Source: a virus. From it: DNA of 60,240 nucleotides. Location of the stretch: positions 1 through 60,240 of IMG/VR virus record IMGVR_UViG_3300042472_000192; one strand, 5' to 3'. Within the stretch, counting starts at the first letter, position 1. Each line of letters begins with the position of its first letter. A program made the position numbers and the translations under genes. Positions 54,401 to 60,240 of this stretch are shown here, piece after piece. The notes beneath the pieces are model-generated. The model searched no databases. It was given only the letters and a program-made list of their open reading frames with translations, and was not told where the DNA came from.

Positions 54401-57065
54401 CATATCCATTTGGATCTCCTGCTCTAGCAGCATCTGCTGAAGACTGTAGGTGCTTTCCAACTCCAGATGTTTTTGATGTTGCTAAGTCTGCAAGCCTTTG
54501 CAGTTCTTGTGGATCTCTTATTGGGGCGCCTGGCGCCTGACCATGAGCAAATACAAGATTCTCTCCGTTGAACGTTGTTGCAGAGGTTCCCTTTGGTCTA
54601 TTTCTTGCTACGCCTTCTTGTTCAAGAATGTTTTTTAATGTTTCCCCAGATAACTTTTTAAATCCATCTCCTGCTGCTCTTGCTTCATCTTCAAGTCTTT
54701 GCAATACACGAGATACTCCTTCAATGTCTTTGCTGAACTTAGATAGTTCTGAAATTAATGCAAGATTTGCGCTTTGTGGTGTTGCTCTATTTGGTATTGC
54801 ATAACTTCTGCCACCAAAAGAAATATTTGATCCATCTGCACCAATACCATCTCTACCAGTTGCATATCCTGGAACAGAATCATTTCCAATTGCTCTTAGT
54901 AGTGGTCCATACTTATCAGTGTTTTCTTTTGATACAACAGTCTCTCCTGGTTCAAGCATGGCTGGGACTTTATCGCCAGTACCAGTACCTGGAACGCTGA
55001 ATACACCCTCTGCATACTTTCTTGGAGCAAGACCTGATGTTGCGCCCATCGCACCAGGGGCTGCATTAAATAATCCTGGGGATGACATTGCAAGTGCTCT
55101 TGCCTGTGATGCTGCATTTCCATATGCTGCTGCCAAGGCATTTGCTGCTCCTGCTTCAACATTAAATGTTTCAATTAATTTTTGATGTGATGTATGAAGT
55201 GCGTTAGACTGTGCAAGGCTTTCAATCTGTTGCTGAGTCATATAGTCAAAGCCTGCACCAAGGACGTTGCTTTGTCCATTAAGTTTTGCCATTCCTCCAC
55301 GGAGCATTGCAAAGAACTTGATTACGTTTGCAGTTCCGTTAGCAAGCAAACCAAAAGCCATGAGTGCAACTGGTGCCAAACCTCCAACCACTCCAACAAT
55401 AGTTGTTATGATTTTCTTTGTTCCATCACTTAGGTTATTAAACTTTGCTAATATATCTCCAACAAATTTTACAATAGGTGTTGCAGCCTCAAGGAATGCC
55501 TTACCCAAAGGCATCAATTGAACCTTCATATCTTCAATTGCCTTTTGGAATTTCTTTCCAGTTGCATTTTCAATCTTTGATGTTTCTCGCTCTGCCAGGA
55601 TTGCTAACTCTTCCATAGAGGCGCCTGCCAAACCTAGTGCTCTAGAAGCCTGACTACCATCTTTTGTTATGTTCTGGAATAATGTTGATAGACGGGCAAA
55701 CTGGAACTTACCAAACATCTGCTCAATTGCTCTAGCACGGTTGAGTGGATCTAGTGTATCTAATGCTCTTGCAAATCCTACTACGGTTCCCTTTATGTCC
55801 CCCGCATTATTATTTACAATTCCCTTGATATTAATACCAAGCCCAGCGAGCATCTCTGCTGCTTTCTTGGAAGGGTTAATCATAGATGCAAGACCAGATT
55901 TAAGTGCGTTAGCACCTTCTGATGCGTTGATGCCACCTTCCTTCATTGCTGTTAGGAAGAACGCAAGATCTTCAACAGATCCTCCAAGTTGCTTGATTAC
56001 TGGGGCTGCTTTTGGAATTGCAATTGTTAAATCTTCAATAGATAGAACAGTTTGGTTTTCTACAGCGTTGAGAAAGTTAATCTTGGTTGCTAATTGTTCA
56101 GAAGATATTCCAAAAGCATTTTGCAAAGATATAGTAGTCTCTAGGGCTTGTTGCTGATCAACCTGACCAAGAACAGCAAGCCTAGTTGCCTGTGTTACTT
56201 GAGCGGTAAGTGCTGCGCCAGCATAGCCTGCTGCTGCTGCATCTGCAGCCATGTTCATTGTATCTTTTACTGCAACACCATACTTGGTAAACTCACCAGC
56301 GAGTCTTTTAATTCCATCAACAGCCTTATCTGTTTCTGCAACGCTAGTTGCCATATCCCCGTATACACGCTGGAATTTTACAGTTGCTTCTTCCATTTCT
56401 CTAAATGTTTTAGCAGCAAAGGATCCAAGCATTGTAAGAGGAATTGTTAAACCAACCATTAACTGACGGCCTGCCCACTGAGTATTCTTACCAAAATTTA
56501 ATAGTTGTGTTGAACCCTGCTTGAGTAGTTGGTTGAGGAACTGCTGTCTTTGTGCAGCCATCTGAACACGTGTTGCATAATCCGTATAAGCGCCATTGGT
56601 CATTTGCAGATGCTTTGGCATGACCTGAAGTGTCTTTACTAATTGACCATTAGCATTTGTTAATTGGACATATTGACTTTGAAGTGTCTTTACTCTATCC
56701 TTGCTTGCACGTTGAAGGATTTCCTTCTCTTGAGCAAAGAAGTTTTTTAAGACATTGCTGTTTAATGATGTGGCTGCTGCGGTGTATCTAAAATATTGTT
56801 TAAGGCTTAACTGGTTTTTTTCTAGCGCACTGGTGAAGGCTGCAGTGGAAGTGTGGACATCCTTTTGGCTAGCAATGAACTTTCCAGTTTGATTAATCGA
56901 CTGGATGAGTTGGCTGTTTAAACCCTTTTGTGCATTTTCAGCAGCAATGTTTCCTTGTGTTAAGGATTGGTTAAACTTGCTTAGACCAGCCTGAAGCCTT
57001 CTTAATTCTGAAAGAGCCGTGGCCGTATCAAAATGTATGCCTATATTAGCATTTACATCAGACAC
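48486..57065 (-). CDS. Tape measure protein
   Basis: 2859 residues, one of the longer known sizes. Long helices (AQKGLNSQLIQSINQTGKFI), typical N-terminal phage TMP core (AGRQLMVGLTIPLTMLGSFA, TKAVDGIKRLAGEFTKYGVA-like segment, FLNAVENQTVLSIEDLTIAI, FFLTAMKEGGINASEGANAL), a hydrophobic segment (LGMATMVAGTMGAPPAVTGA and GWAVAGLAAVGGGAYLL), and two copies of a PAMLxPGExVVSK motif near residues 705 and 2780. At about 0.15 nm per residue it predicts a tail of roughly 430 nm. GTG start with GAGGTGG upstream; an out-of-frame ATG four codons long lies between. Confidence 0.95.
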   Translation of the reverse strand: MSDVNANIGIHFDTATALSELRRLQAGLSKFNQSLTQGNIAAENAQKGLNSQLIQSINQTGKFIASQKDVHTSTAAFTSALEKNQLSLKQYFRYTAAATSLNSNVLKNFFAQEKEILQRASKDRVKTLQSQYVQLTNANGQLVKTLQVMPKHLQMTNGAYTDYATRVQMAAQRQQFLNQLLKQGSTQLLNFGKNTQWAGRQLMVGLTIPLTMLGSFAAKTFREMEEATVKFQRVYGDMATSVAETDKAVDGIKRLAGEFTKYGVAVKDTMNMAADAAAAGYAGAALTAQVTQATRLAVLGQVDQQQALETTISLQNAFGISSEQLATKINFLNAVENQTVLSIEDLTIAIPKAAPVIKQLGGSVEDLAFFLTAMKEGGINASEGANALKSGLASMINPSKKAAEMLAGLGINIKGIVNNNAGDIKGTVVGFARALDTLDPLNRARAIEQMFGKFQFARLSTLFQNITKDGSQASRALGLAGASMEELAILAERETSKIENATGKKFQKAIEDMKVQLMPLGKAFLEAATPIVKFVGDILAKFNNLSDGTKKIITTIVGVVGGLAPVALMAFGLLANGTANVIKFFAMLRGGMAKLNGQSNVLGAGFDYMTQQQIESLAQSNALHTSHQKLIETFNVEAGAANALAAAYGNAASQARALAMSSPGLFNAAPGAMGATSGLAPRKYAEGVFSVPGTGTGDKVPAMLEPGETVVSKENTDKYGPLLRAIGNDSVPGYATGRDGIGADGSNISFGGRSYAIPNRATPQSANLALISELSKFSKDIEGVSRVLQRLEDEARAAGDGFKKLSGETLKNILEQEGVARNRPKGTSATTFNGENLVFAHGQAPGAPIRDPQELQRLADLATSKTSGVGKHLQSSADAARAGDPNGYVRQFSNFGFMLPEKANKGQMSPTDLASRFSGEDMSITMAPMYDQYARSMGMSLQEALNDPAIASQMHADMQVFAGRISSEVSKIPTEFVNDPEFYAAVEQAQSQLGDSVSGMMKQAIADAKSTSVVGTFGGAENRGSEGQRISLAAKETALRSELGASSSVKPYRKRNPEFVKASTEISDALDKDLTRAEKEIAKTASPSKRTKKLGQDIGDGLSQGLASKTKDVSAQSDKLKNAAKIDTDNKEFYDDIDTPDMRDQRQVLKSLDRRRRSGKGSISSGSSSDRIDKSSATLTLEVDKLSKATGDSLEAQRRHQDNIVTASDLAEATANSSQQIANAADQTANAQQTSSMLADQISKKDREILAEKERELAALRAKISSSASQSQNLDNRLTKEQALKEASGYAREDGKVFIDPGTGDPMDKKTYNKMKRGMRREKVGKFSGKAAGGLGMATMVAGTMGAPPAVTGALGAASTVASIAPALAGMGPVGWAVAGLAAVGGGAYLLNKHFEGAAIATAKFVTATSATSDLMKKIGQETGLVGASEIMNKRRGDGLLSGYNEAARKGTMEGEKFMGSATGKELTATYTKNANENGSEVAAQQFAMQLAAAVADGTMSADLASQTAYQLGVNLKDSSISMKVDGQLRNLIGANGEDLTRDPLTVRTRLAVVAGGRSDQVVQGLNEALAKGNSGRTEAAQLAASGANAIEMAQMQADGMARYYEDQVKSLTAQRAATTNKERQLELDNQIKAVQDQQIAGMEKMNRLVAAQVLRQEGYLRDEIIGDYTGTAKEDAFFDASKADVKAKYKGTAYEASAQRVLNLGARADEDKSFGSVAAGRVFEGKIQMLMASGQMNPQQVETMMKIFNGNLASMDVALNVGIKKQGATKVAELTSLLSGMKNKTTAQNIVVNMVRKSPAEFDRVGKALALLSASDGLEIDMSAYIDTVGLPGLEKLAAKLDLIEAMKSPIEKQAIIDFGKDTGTNMQGIIDNWTYFSNLKDPVQKEAIQTYTALHNTLISFENEDARRAWAAKLAEQEALGFGAKGSKEYTTAYTTKFNTLTSGTLNDPAAAAKTANAMVVAKYGVDPVVASKAAGKTTDTGSGTKPADPYADLLKRLKEVRLASINAEGGIKALNKALLAAKKGGIGDAYKGIKEQMQDKGKNSQYMDFIMGLDPKEQAKFMRTAKAGTGKNKGKAIDPFTGKVIKDGKVGDVVFSKNAQQVEAGLNKAITGDFIVAQKAVLKNLNEQEIVTKKLAALGMSNSEIQQVLSDEAMTTVIATGKITDKELATNIALEKQRVAREKINELINVGKTAIEEQSNNTKIPAVLEFFAKNGPAMSPKALNSLISDPKSLAGAIAAMETYGTDAEKAKEQVEAIAKGLEAVQANSTIKIALEYANSDLKGKATKGLEAAQKIMNVRKTAYSNMSINELRKAQTSDNTALGGKASWNVGEAGYQAAVKNGVDPSAGMMGKSLASIQKQRASLAQAIGVATAKTTALESQLTTAQNKLSKDLETNAKKYESLIKSQESIIKTKQDFIKKNFEDPAKALGVESNKISNDLSIMAHSADEINKKYDAQAEALANVQRINENIIRQQQQQLGLADALSSGDIAAAAKAAQDMRAADASNYAGGVSSAMDQSRNNEIKNLKNDSGQSQEQLQERQYQISQELFKLETDPARLAAEKAIEEAQAQIVVYQEAQVAAAEKLQSDFDTINATIQTQLADQKTILDTLMQQDAQLALEEISAQAVVDQIMALDDSSGHTLEMWEEIVAKMEEGEPLSEAYAVAMEAAADSALSNKNSWASVLDTMNKIPKSLYTKHVYDEIHNITNYITNYVTTVAVAAKTGGKSDGGTADSNTGSANTSKTAGGKWAPYAMASGGMVPRYFAQGGFNMIPIGTDTIPAMLSPGEFVVSKFAVDNFGVDKLRSINTGNTDLGSVYNYNLSVNVKSDANPNDIAQTIIEQIRQVDNQRIRSNRL

Positions 57066-57092
57066 GTTTCATTCCACCTCTTTACATTATTT

Positions 57093-57422
57093 TTACTTAG
57101 TTAAAGAATTAACTAATGCAGTTGGATCAGCAAGTTGGATTCCAGAGGCTGCATCTACTACTTCATATACTGTAGGTAGGTCGATGTTTTCTTCTAGTGC
57201 TGCTCTATCTTCTGCGAGTTCTGGACTGTACTGCTTGAATGCGATCTGTACGCAATCAAGAAGAATGTCCATAGACTTTTCATTATTGTCTGCCACTGTG
57301 CTTAGTTCTTGGAACTTTTGCATGAATGGCTTAAGTAGTGAAATCTTTAGTGGTTGTACTGTTACCTTTGTACCGTCGATTAAAACTACGTGCTTTTTAT
57401 CTGTTGTGGCTTTGTCTGCCAT
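57093..57422 (-). CDS. Tail assembly chaperone, short paralogue
   Basis: 109 residues: VVLIDGTKVTVQPLKISLLK, MDILLDCVQIAFKQYSPELA, DLPTVYEVVDAASGIQLADP. It is directly upstream of the tape measure gene and aligns with the N-terminal half of the protein at 57477-58157, so it corresponds to one of the two chaperones (gpG/gpGT) that coat the tape measure protein. Own promoter and AGGAGG ribosome binding site. Confidence 0.78.
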   Translation of the reverse strand: MADKATTDKKHVVLIDGTKVTVQPLKISLLKPFMQKFQELSTVADNNEKSMDILLDCVQIAFKQYSPELAEDRAALEENIDLPTVYEVVDAASGIQLADPTALVNSLTK

Positions 57423-57451
57423 AGTATTTCCTCCTGTGGATTGTTAAATTA

Positions 57452-57457
57452 ATTATA
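57452..57457 (-). promoter_or_regulatory. Extended -10 promoter for short chaperone and tape measure
   Basis: Minus-strand TGTGGTATAATTAATTT with a leader of about 23 nt including AGGAGG. Lies in the gap between the two chaperone genes. Confidence 0.6.
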
Positions 57458-57476
57458 CCACAGCAAGCGTGTTTTT

Positions 57477-58157
57477 TTAACCCTCTACAATTTCGTAGTC
57501 TATACCCATACCTACACCAAACCCTGCCTTTGATGCTGTTGCACCTTGATAGGCAAGAATGTCATTTCCATCAACTGCTTGACCTTTACTGAATACCCTG
57601 GCCTTCATGTCTTCCCATTCTTGCTGACCGCCACCAGAACCAGCATCTAAATCTACTCCTTGCATTGCTGCTATAAATTTCTTTTCGTTATGATCCAATT
57701 CTCTTTTAACACTGAGGGTTGCAAGTATCTCTGGCATAGACATTGACTTTTCTAGTTCTAGATAATCTTTCCAGATCCCAAGCAAAAATACTTCTGATTC
57801 TATCTTTGCTAAATCTAATTCTTCCCAGGAAGATCCACTGTCTACTGCCTGCTTTTTTACAGACTCTTCTGAATCTTTATTTACTTTAATACCTGCAGCA
57901 TAGTTGAGGAGTTTGTATACAATTGGCATGTTACATATGTCTTCTGCTTCTGGATAAAACTCTGGGCAGTATTGCTTTAATGCTATAGAGGCACACAAAG
58001 CAAGGTTAGTCATTGCTTCATCATCACCATCAGAGTTTTTAACAAGTTCAAAGGCATCCATTAATTCTCTTAAATATTTTATCTTTAATGGTACTGCTTC
58101 AACTATAACTCCATTTAGTAATTCTACTTGTCCTGATTCATATATTTTTGTTGCCAT
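57477..58157 (-). CDS. Tail assembly chaperone, long paralogue
   Basis: 226 residues. N-terminal part VELLNGVIVEAVPLKIKYLR, ASIALKQYCPEFYPEAEDIC and MPIVYKLLNYAAGIKV matches the short paralogue at 57093-57422; the C-terminal half (EELDLAKIESEVFLLGIWKD, GSGGGQQEWEDMKARVFSKG) is unique. In many siphophages the short and long chaperones come from one gene by -1 frameshift; here they are two genes. Leaderless from TATACT, 6 nt upstream, directly after the terminator. Confidence 0.75.
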   Translation of the reverse strand: MATKIYESGQVELLNGVIVEAVPLKIKYLRELMDAFELVKNSDGDDEAMTNLALCASIALKQYCPEFYPEAEDICNMPIVYKLLNYAAGIKVNKDSEESVKKQAVDSGSSWEELDLAKIESEVFLLGIWKDYLELEKSMSMPEILATLSVKRELDHNEKKFIAAMQGVDLDAGSGGGQQEWEDMKARVFSKGQAVDGNDILAYQGATASKAGFGVGMGIDYEIVEG

Positions 58158-58163
58158 TATATA

Positions 58164-58169
58164 AGTATA
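58164..58169 (-). promoter_or_regulatory. Extended -10 promoter, leaderless long chaperone
   Basis: Minus-strand TTTTGGTATACTTATATA-ATGG: TGG extension and exactly 6 nt to the ATG at 58157. It begins within the T-tract end of the terminator. Confidence 0.65.
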
Positions 58170-58171
58170 CC

Positions 58172-58204
58172 AAAAGAAAAAGCCCCATCCGTTAGGATGA
58201 GGCC
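58172..58204 (-). terminator. Rho-independent terminator after major tail gene
   Basis: On the minus strand GGCCTCATCC, loop TAAC, GGATGGGGC, then TTTTTCTTTT. Stops or attenuates transcription from the very highly expressed major tail protein gene before the chaperones. Confidence 0.88.
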
Positions 58205-58233
58205 AATTCTATTATTAAGTTGTGGTTTAAAGA

Positions 58234-58878
58234 TTAAGCGCCTCCGCCAGCAGTGCCAACGGTACGGTCAACGATCTTTCCGTATGAACCAGATGAGTCA
58301 TCTGGAAGTAGACGGAATGAAACTTCAAACATAGAAGCAGCATCACGCTTTGCAGATACTGTTACGCTTTCGATTGAAAGTGCACGGTATGCAGTGTAGA
58401 TACGCTCCTTTGCAACTGCTGCGTCGCCAGATCCTGGACCTACAGCAATTAGACCTGCTTCAACTGGGACATCGCCCAAGTCTCCTGCAGATAGGTTAAG
58501 TGTTGGGTTTCCCGCAACTGTAGACAAGTTAGAATCCTTTGCTGCTAATGCAACTAGAAGGTTTTCCATTGTTGCTTCAGCGAATGATGTCTTTAGATTG
58601 ACCTTCATACCTTGCTTGAACAACTTTGCTACGTCAAGAACCTGATCAACAGCAACTTCACCGAAATCTGGCTGGAACTGTAGTTCTAGACCATTGCTGG
58701 TATAGCCTACGTTACGCCACTTTGCAGTGTTGGCTGATGCTGAAAGGGTCTCTGTGTACTTTGTACCAGACACGAATGCTGGAACTGAAGTAGATGGTGT
58801 AAGGGCACCGTCTTCGTATGTGAAGAGCGCTGCTGCGCCAACGATTATGTTAGCGTTACTTCCTCTTGAATATGCCAT
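58234..58878 (-). CDS. Major tail tube protein
   Basis: 214 residues: NANIIVGAAALFTYEDGALT, KYTETLSASANTAKWRNVGY, LELQFQPDFGEVAVDQVLDV, SIESVTVSAKRDAASMFEVS. Beta-rich with a tail-tube type pattern and codon use that looks optimised (many GCT, GGT, AAG). Flanked by an AAAGGTGA ribosome binding site, its own promoter, and a strong terminator, consistent with very high expression. Polymerises into the tail tube around the tape measure. Confidence 0.85.
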   Translation of the reverse strand: MAYSRGSNANIIVGAAALFTYEDGALTPSTSVPAFVSGTKYTETLSASANTAKWRNVGYTSNGLELQFQPDFGEVAVDQVLDVAKLFKQGMKVNLKTSFAEATMENLLVALAAKDSNLSTVAGNPTLNLSAGDLGDVPVEAGLIAVGPGSGDAAVAKERIYTAYRALSIESVTVSAKRDAASMFEVSFRLLPDDSSGSYGKIVDRTVGTAGGGA

Positions 58879-58930
58879 ATTTTTTCACCTTTTCCTTTAT
58901 ATGAAATAAAGGGCTTGTTTCCTCGTATTA

Positions 58931-58936
58931 ATTATA
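58931..58936 (-). promoter_or_regulatory. Extended -10 promoter for major tail gene
   Basis: Minus-strand GCTGTTATAATTAATACG, leader about 45 nt with AAAGGTGAAAA before ATG. Confidence 0.6.
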
Positions 58937-58952
58937 ACAGCGTTTTTACTGA

Positions 58953-59465
58953 TTATACCAGTGGGGTTGAGGGGTCTTTGTAGTGATAATCGTACTCAAT
59001 AATTATTTTATTACCCGCCCAGGTTCTGGCTGTTCCAAAGTCGATGATATCTCGGCTTTCATTAAGTTGATAAATCTTAAAAGTATGGAAGAATATATCT
59101 GTGCGGTACTCTTCTGGAACTAAAGTTTTATTTGAAGCATACCAATTATTAATATCTTGTCCTGATTCATCAGAACGATCAAAGTGCTCAAGGAATCTCT
59201 CTTGGATTCCGTATAAATCTACAATATCTCTTGCATAAAAATAATACAACAATTGCTCACACCTTATGTGTGGAAATGGTCCACGCCTCATTCTAAACAT
59301 TCTGTCATAAACTCCAAGAAGATTTACTGGTCCTCCTGGAAATTGCTCAGTAAATGCGTCAATGTCTGTTGGCATAGTTGGAACAATAGCGCCAGCCAAA
59401 CTATCGGCAAAGACCTTGTCTTTAATGTAAGCATTAATGATTGCTGGTGGCATGTTTGTTTTCAT
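58953..59465 (-). CDS. Tail terminator/completion protein, probable
   Basis: 170 residues: MPPAIINAYIKDKVFADSLA, RMFRMRRGPFPHIRCEQLLY, YFYARDIVDLYGIQERFLEH, FHTFKIYQLNESRDIIDFGT. Between the neck protein and the major tail tube protein, a position taken by tail terminator proteins in siphophages. Start overlaps upstream stop (TAATG). Confidence 0.65.
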   Translation of the reverse strand: MKTNMPPAIINAYIKDKVFADSLAGAIVPTMPTDIDAFTEQFPGGPVNLLGVYDRMFRMRRGPFPHIRCEQLLYYFYARDIVDLYGIQERFLEHFDRSDESGQDINNWYASNKTLVPEEYRTDIFFHTFKIYQLNESRDIIDFGTARTWAGNKIIIEYDYHYKDPSTPLV

Positions 59466-60145
59466 TATGATACCCTCCCAAGTGATGCAGTTGCTACCCA
59501 GCGAGATCCAGTTGATACTCCAACAGACCTTCCGCCTCTTGCTCCTGCACGAATGTTTTCCTTAAATACTTTAGCATTCTTAAAATGATCTGATAAACCA
59601 CTTGCCTTTAAAAATGATTGCCTAAAATAAACACTAAAAAATGAATCTAAAACTTTTGCAAATTGACCTTGTGACTGACCTCCAGGGTTATCAATAGTAA
59701 CTGAATTTGGAGTAAATATTGTCTGTCCATCAATATCGAATGCTAAGACCTTTGCTTTCCTAGGTGCTATGGTAACGGGTGTTCCGCTTTCCATAATCTG
59801 CGCCTTGCTGTAGAAGGGTACTTTAGATCCATCTTTTATAGTAGTTGATTGTTTAAAACTGCTAGAGAATTTTAAACCTGTTGATGTTATTGAGTAATTT
59901 ATATCGTACAGTCGTGACTCTGGGCTTCCTATCTGATACCACTCATATATATGATGAAGTGTTTGTGGGCTTACCCTCGCATTTGAGTCTATATATCTAT
60001 ATACAATTTCTGTAATCTCTGGTCCTAAATTTCTGTACATCTCTGCTTTACCGTATTCAAGTCCTTCAAGAAATCCAAATGAGTAGTCCATTATGTTTTT
60101 CATTTCTTTATTAAATGCTGCTGTATTAAATCTAAGACTTATCAT
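59465..60145 (-). CDS. Neck/HK97-gp10-like protein, probable
   Basis: 226 residues: MISLRFNTAAFNKEMKNIMD, FLEGLEYGKAEMYRNLGPEI, EWYQIGSPESRLYDINYSIT, VPFYSKAQIMESGTPVTIAP. The pattern (N-terminal helix, then beta domain with FxSKAxIMExGTPVTI) matches HK97 gp10-type neck or head-tail joining proteins. ATGA overlap with the gene upstream. The C-terminal Arg/Ser/Gly tail is disordered. Confidence 0.65.
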   Translation of the reverse strand: MISLRFNTAAFNKEMKNIMDYSFGFLEGLEYGKAEMYRNLGPEITEIVYRYIDSNARVSPQTLHHIYEWYQIGSPESRLYDINYSITSTGLKFSSSFKQSTTIKDGSKVPFYSKAQIMESGTPVTIAPRKAKVLAFDIDGQTIFTPNSVTIDNPGGQSQGQFAKVLDSFFSVYFRQSFLKASGLSDHFKNAKVFKENIRAGARGGRSVGVSTGSRWVATASLGRVS

Positions 60146-60240
60146 ATTGTTGACACCTGGTTTTCAGATCTTCTAACAACTAGTTTGTAGTATTCAATTC
60201 CTCCGAATGGCCCTACGTATGGCTCGTTAGTTGCAATTTC
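60142..60240 (-). CDS. Head-tail connector-like protein, C-terminal fragment
   Basis: The last 32 residues of a gene that runs off the right edge: EIATNEPYVGPFGGIEYYKL then VVRRSENQVSTI. It overlaps the neck protein start (ATGA). By position likely a head-closure or adaptor protein. Too short to classify. Confidence 0.5.
   Translation of the reverse strand, partial: EIATNEPYVGPFGGIEYYKLVVRRSENQVSTI

Noticed and set aside
57040-57070. ATG four codons long just before the tape measure GTG start
   Set aside because: It ends in TGA after Met-Lys-Arg-Val; it may influence initiation but cannot be called a gene.
1-60240. Integrase, attachment site or lysogeny module
   Set aside because: No tyrosine or serine recombinase, repressor or att-like repeat was seen; the tRNA has no partial duplicate in the window that I could find.

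Overview
The window is a contiguous piece of an AT-rich, tailed double-stranded DNA phage (siphovirus-like), most likely infecting an actinobacterium. The host inference rests on a WhiB-type [4Fe-4S] regulator (6800-7081), a CDxC...CGHH zinc protein of the kind found in actinobacteria (11016-11231), a proteasome-beta-like Ntn hydrolase (19133-19657), and many small genes of types I know from actinophages. The low GC and the secreted Ala/Val/Thr-rich proteins would fit a planktonic low-GC actinobacterium, but that is inference. I see no integrase, partition or immunity genes, so nothing suggests a temperate lifestyle. Portal, protease and capsid genes are not in the window and probably lie beyond the right edge.

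Layout: almost everything from 5540 to the right edge is on the minus strand and is tightly packed (ATGA, GTGA and TAATG stop-start overlaps). In transcription order: 60240-57093 neck, tail completion, major tail protein and two tail assembly chaperones; 57065-41047 a giant tape measure protein (2859 aa), distal tail, a 1406-aa minor tail protein and fibre-like proteins; 41047-31998 replication and recombination (zinc ribbon, HTH protein, possible helicase loader, DnaB, primase, ssDNA-binding protein, DnaE-type polymerase, RecA, nuclease-like protein); 31990-29971 three tandem Fe(II)/2-oxoglutarate (2OG) oxygenases; 29968-24928 Cas4-like exonuclease, RuvC-like resolvase, small regulators and both terminase subunits; 24911-20511 two secreted surface-type proteins and membrane proteins; 20445-18038 an RsmI-like methylase, proteasome-like hydrolase, secreted subtilase and tRNA-Asn; 18024-12319 a modification cluster (three related unknown proteins, a GlcNAc-transferase-like enzyme, two prolyl-4-hydroxylase-like oxygenases, a NodU/CmcH carbamoyltransferase); 12281-5540 endolysin, membrane proteins, kinase/nucleotidyltransferase fusion plus oxygenase, nuclease, thioredoxin, WhiB and holin-like genes. 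A short plus-strand block (870-5489: Hsp20, CDGSH protein, oxygenase, methyltransferase, SGNH-like protein, another oxygenase) converges on the minus operon at a bidirectional terminator at 5505-5533.

Two features stand out. First, the window carries about nine Fe(II)/2OG-dependent oxygenase-like genes in three sequence types, placed next to methyltransferases, a glycosyltransferase, a carbamoyltransferase and a kinase/nucleotidyltransferase; this looks like a large covalent-modification programme of unknown target. Second, transcription seems to start from extended -10 promoters (TGnTATAAT or TGnTATACT) without an evident -35, and at ten genes the hexamer lies only 5-7 nt before the start codon, which predicts leaderless mRNAs. 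These promoters also fix several start codons. Other genes with longer leaders carry strong AGGGGG/AGGAGG-type ribosome binding sites.
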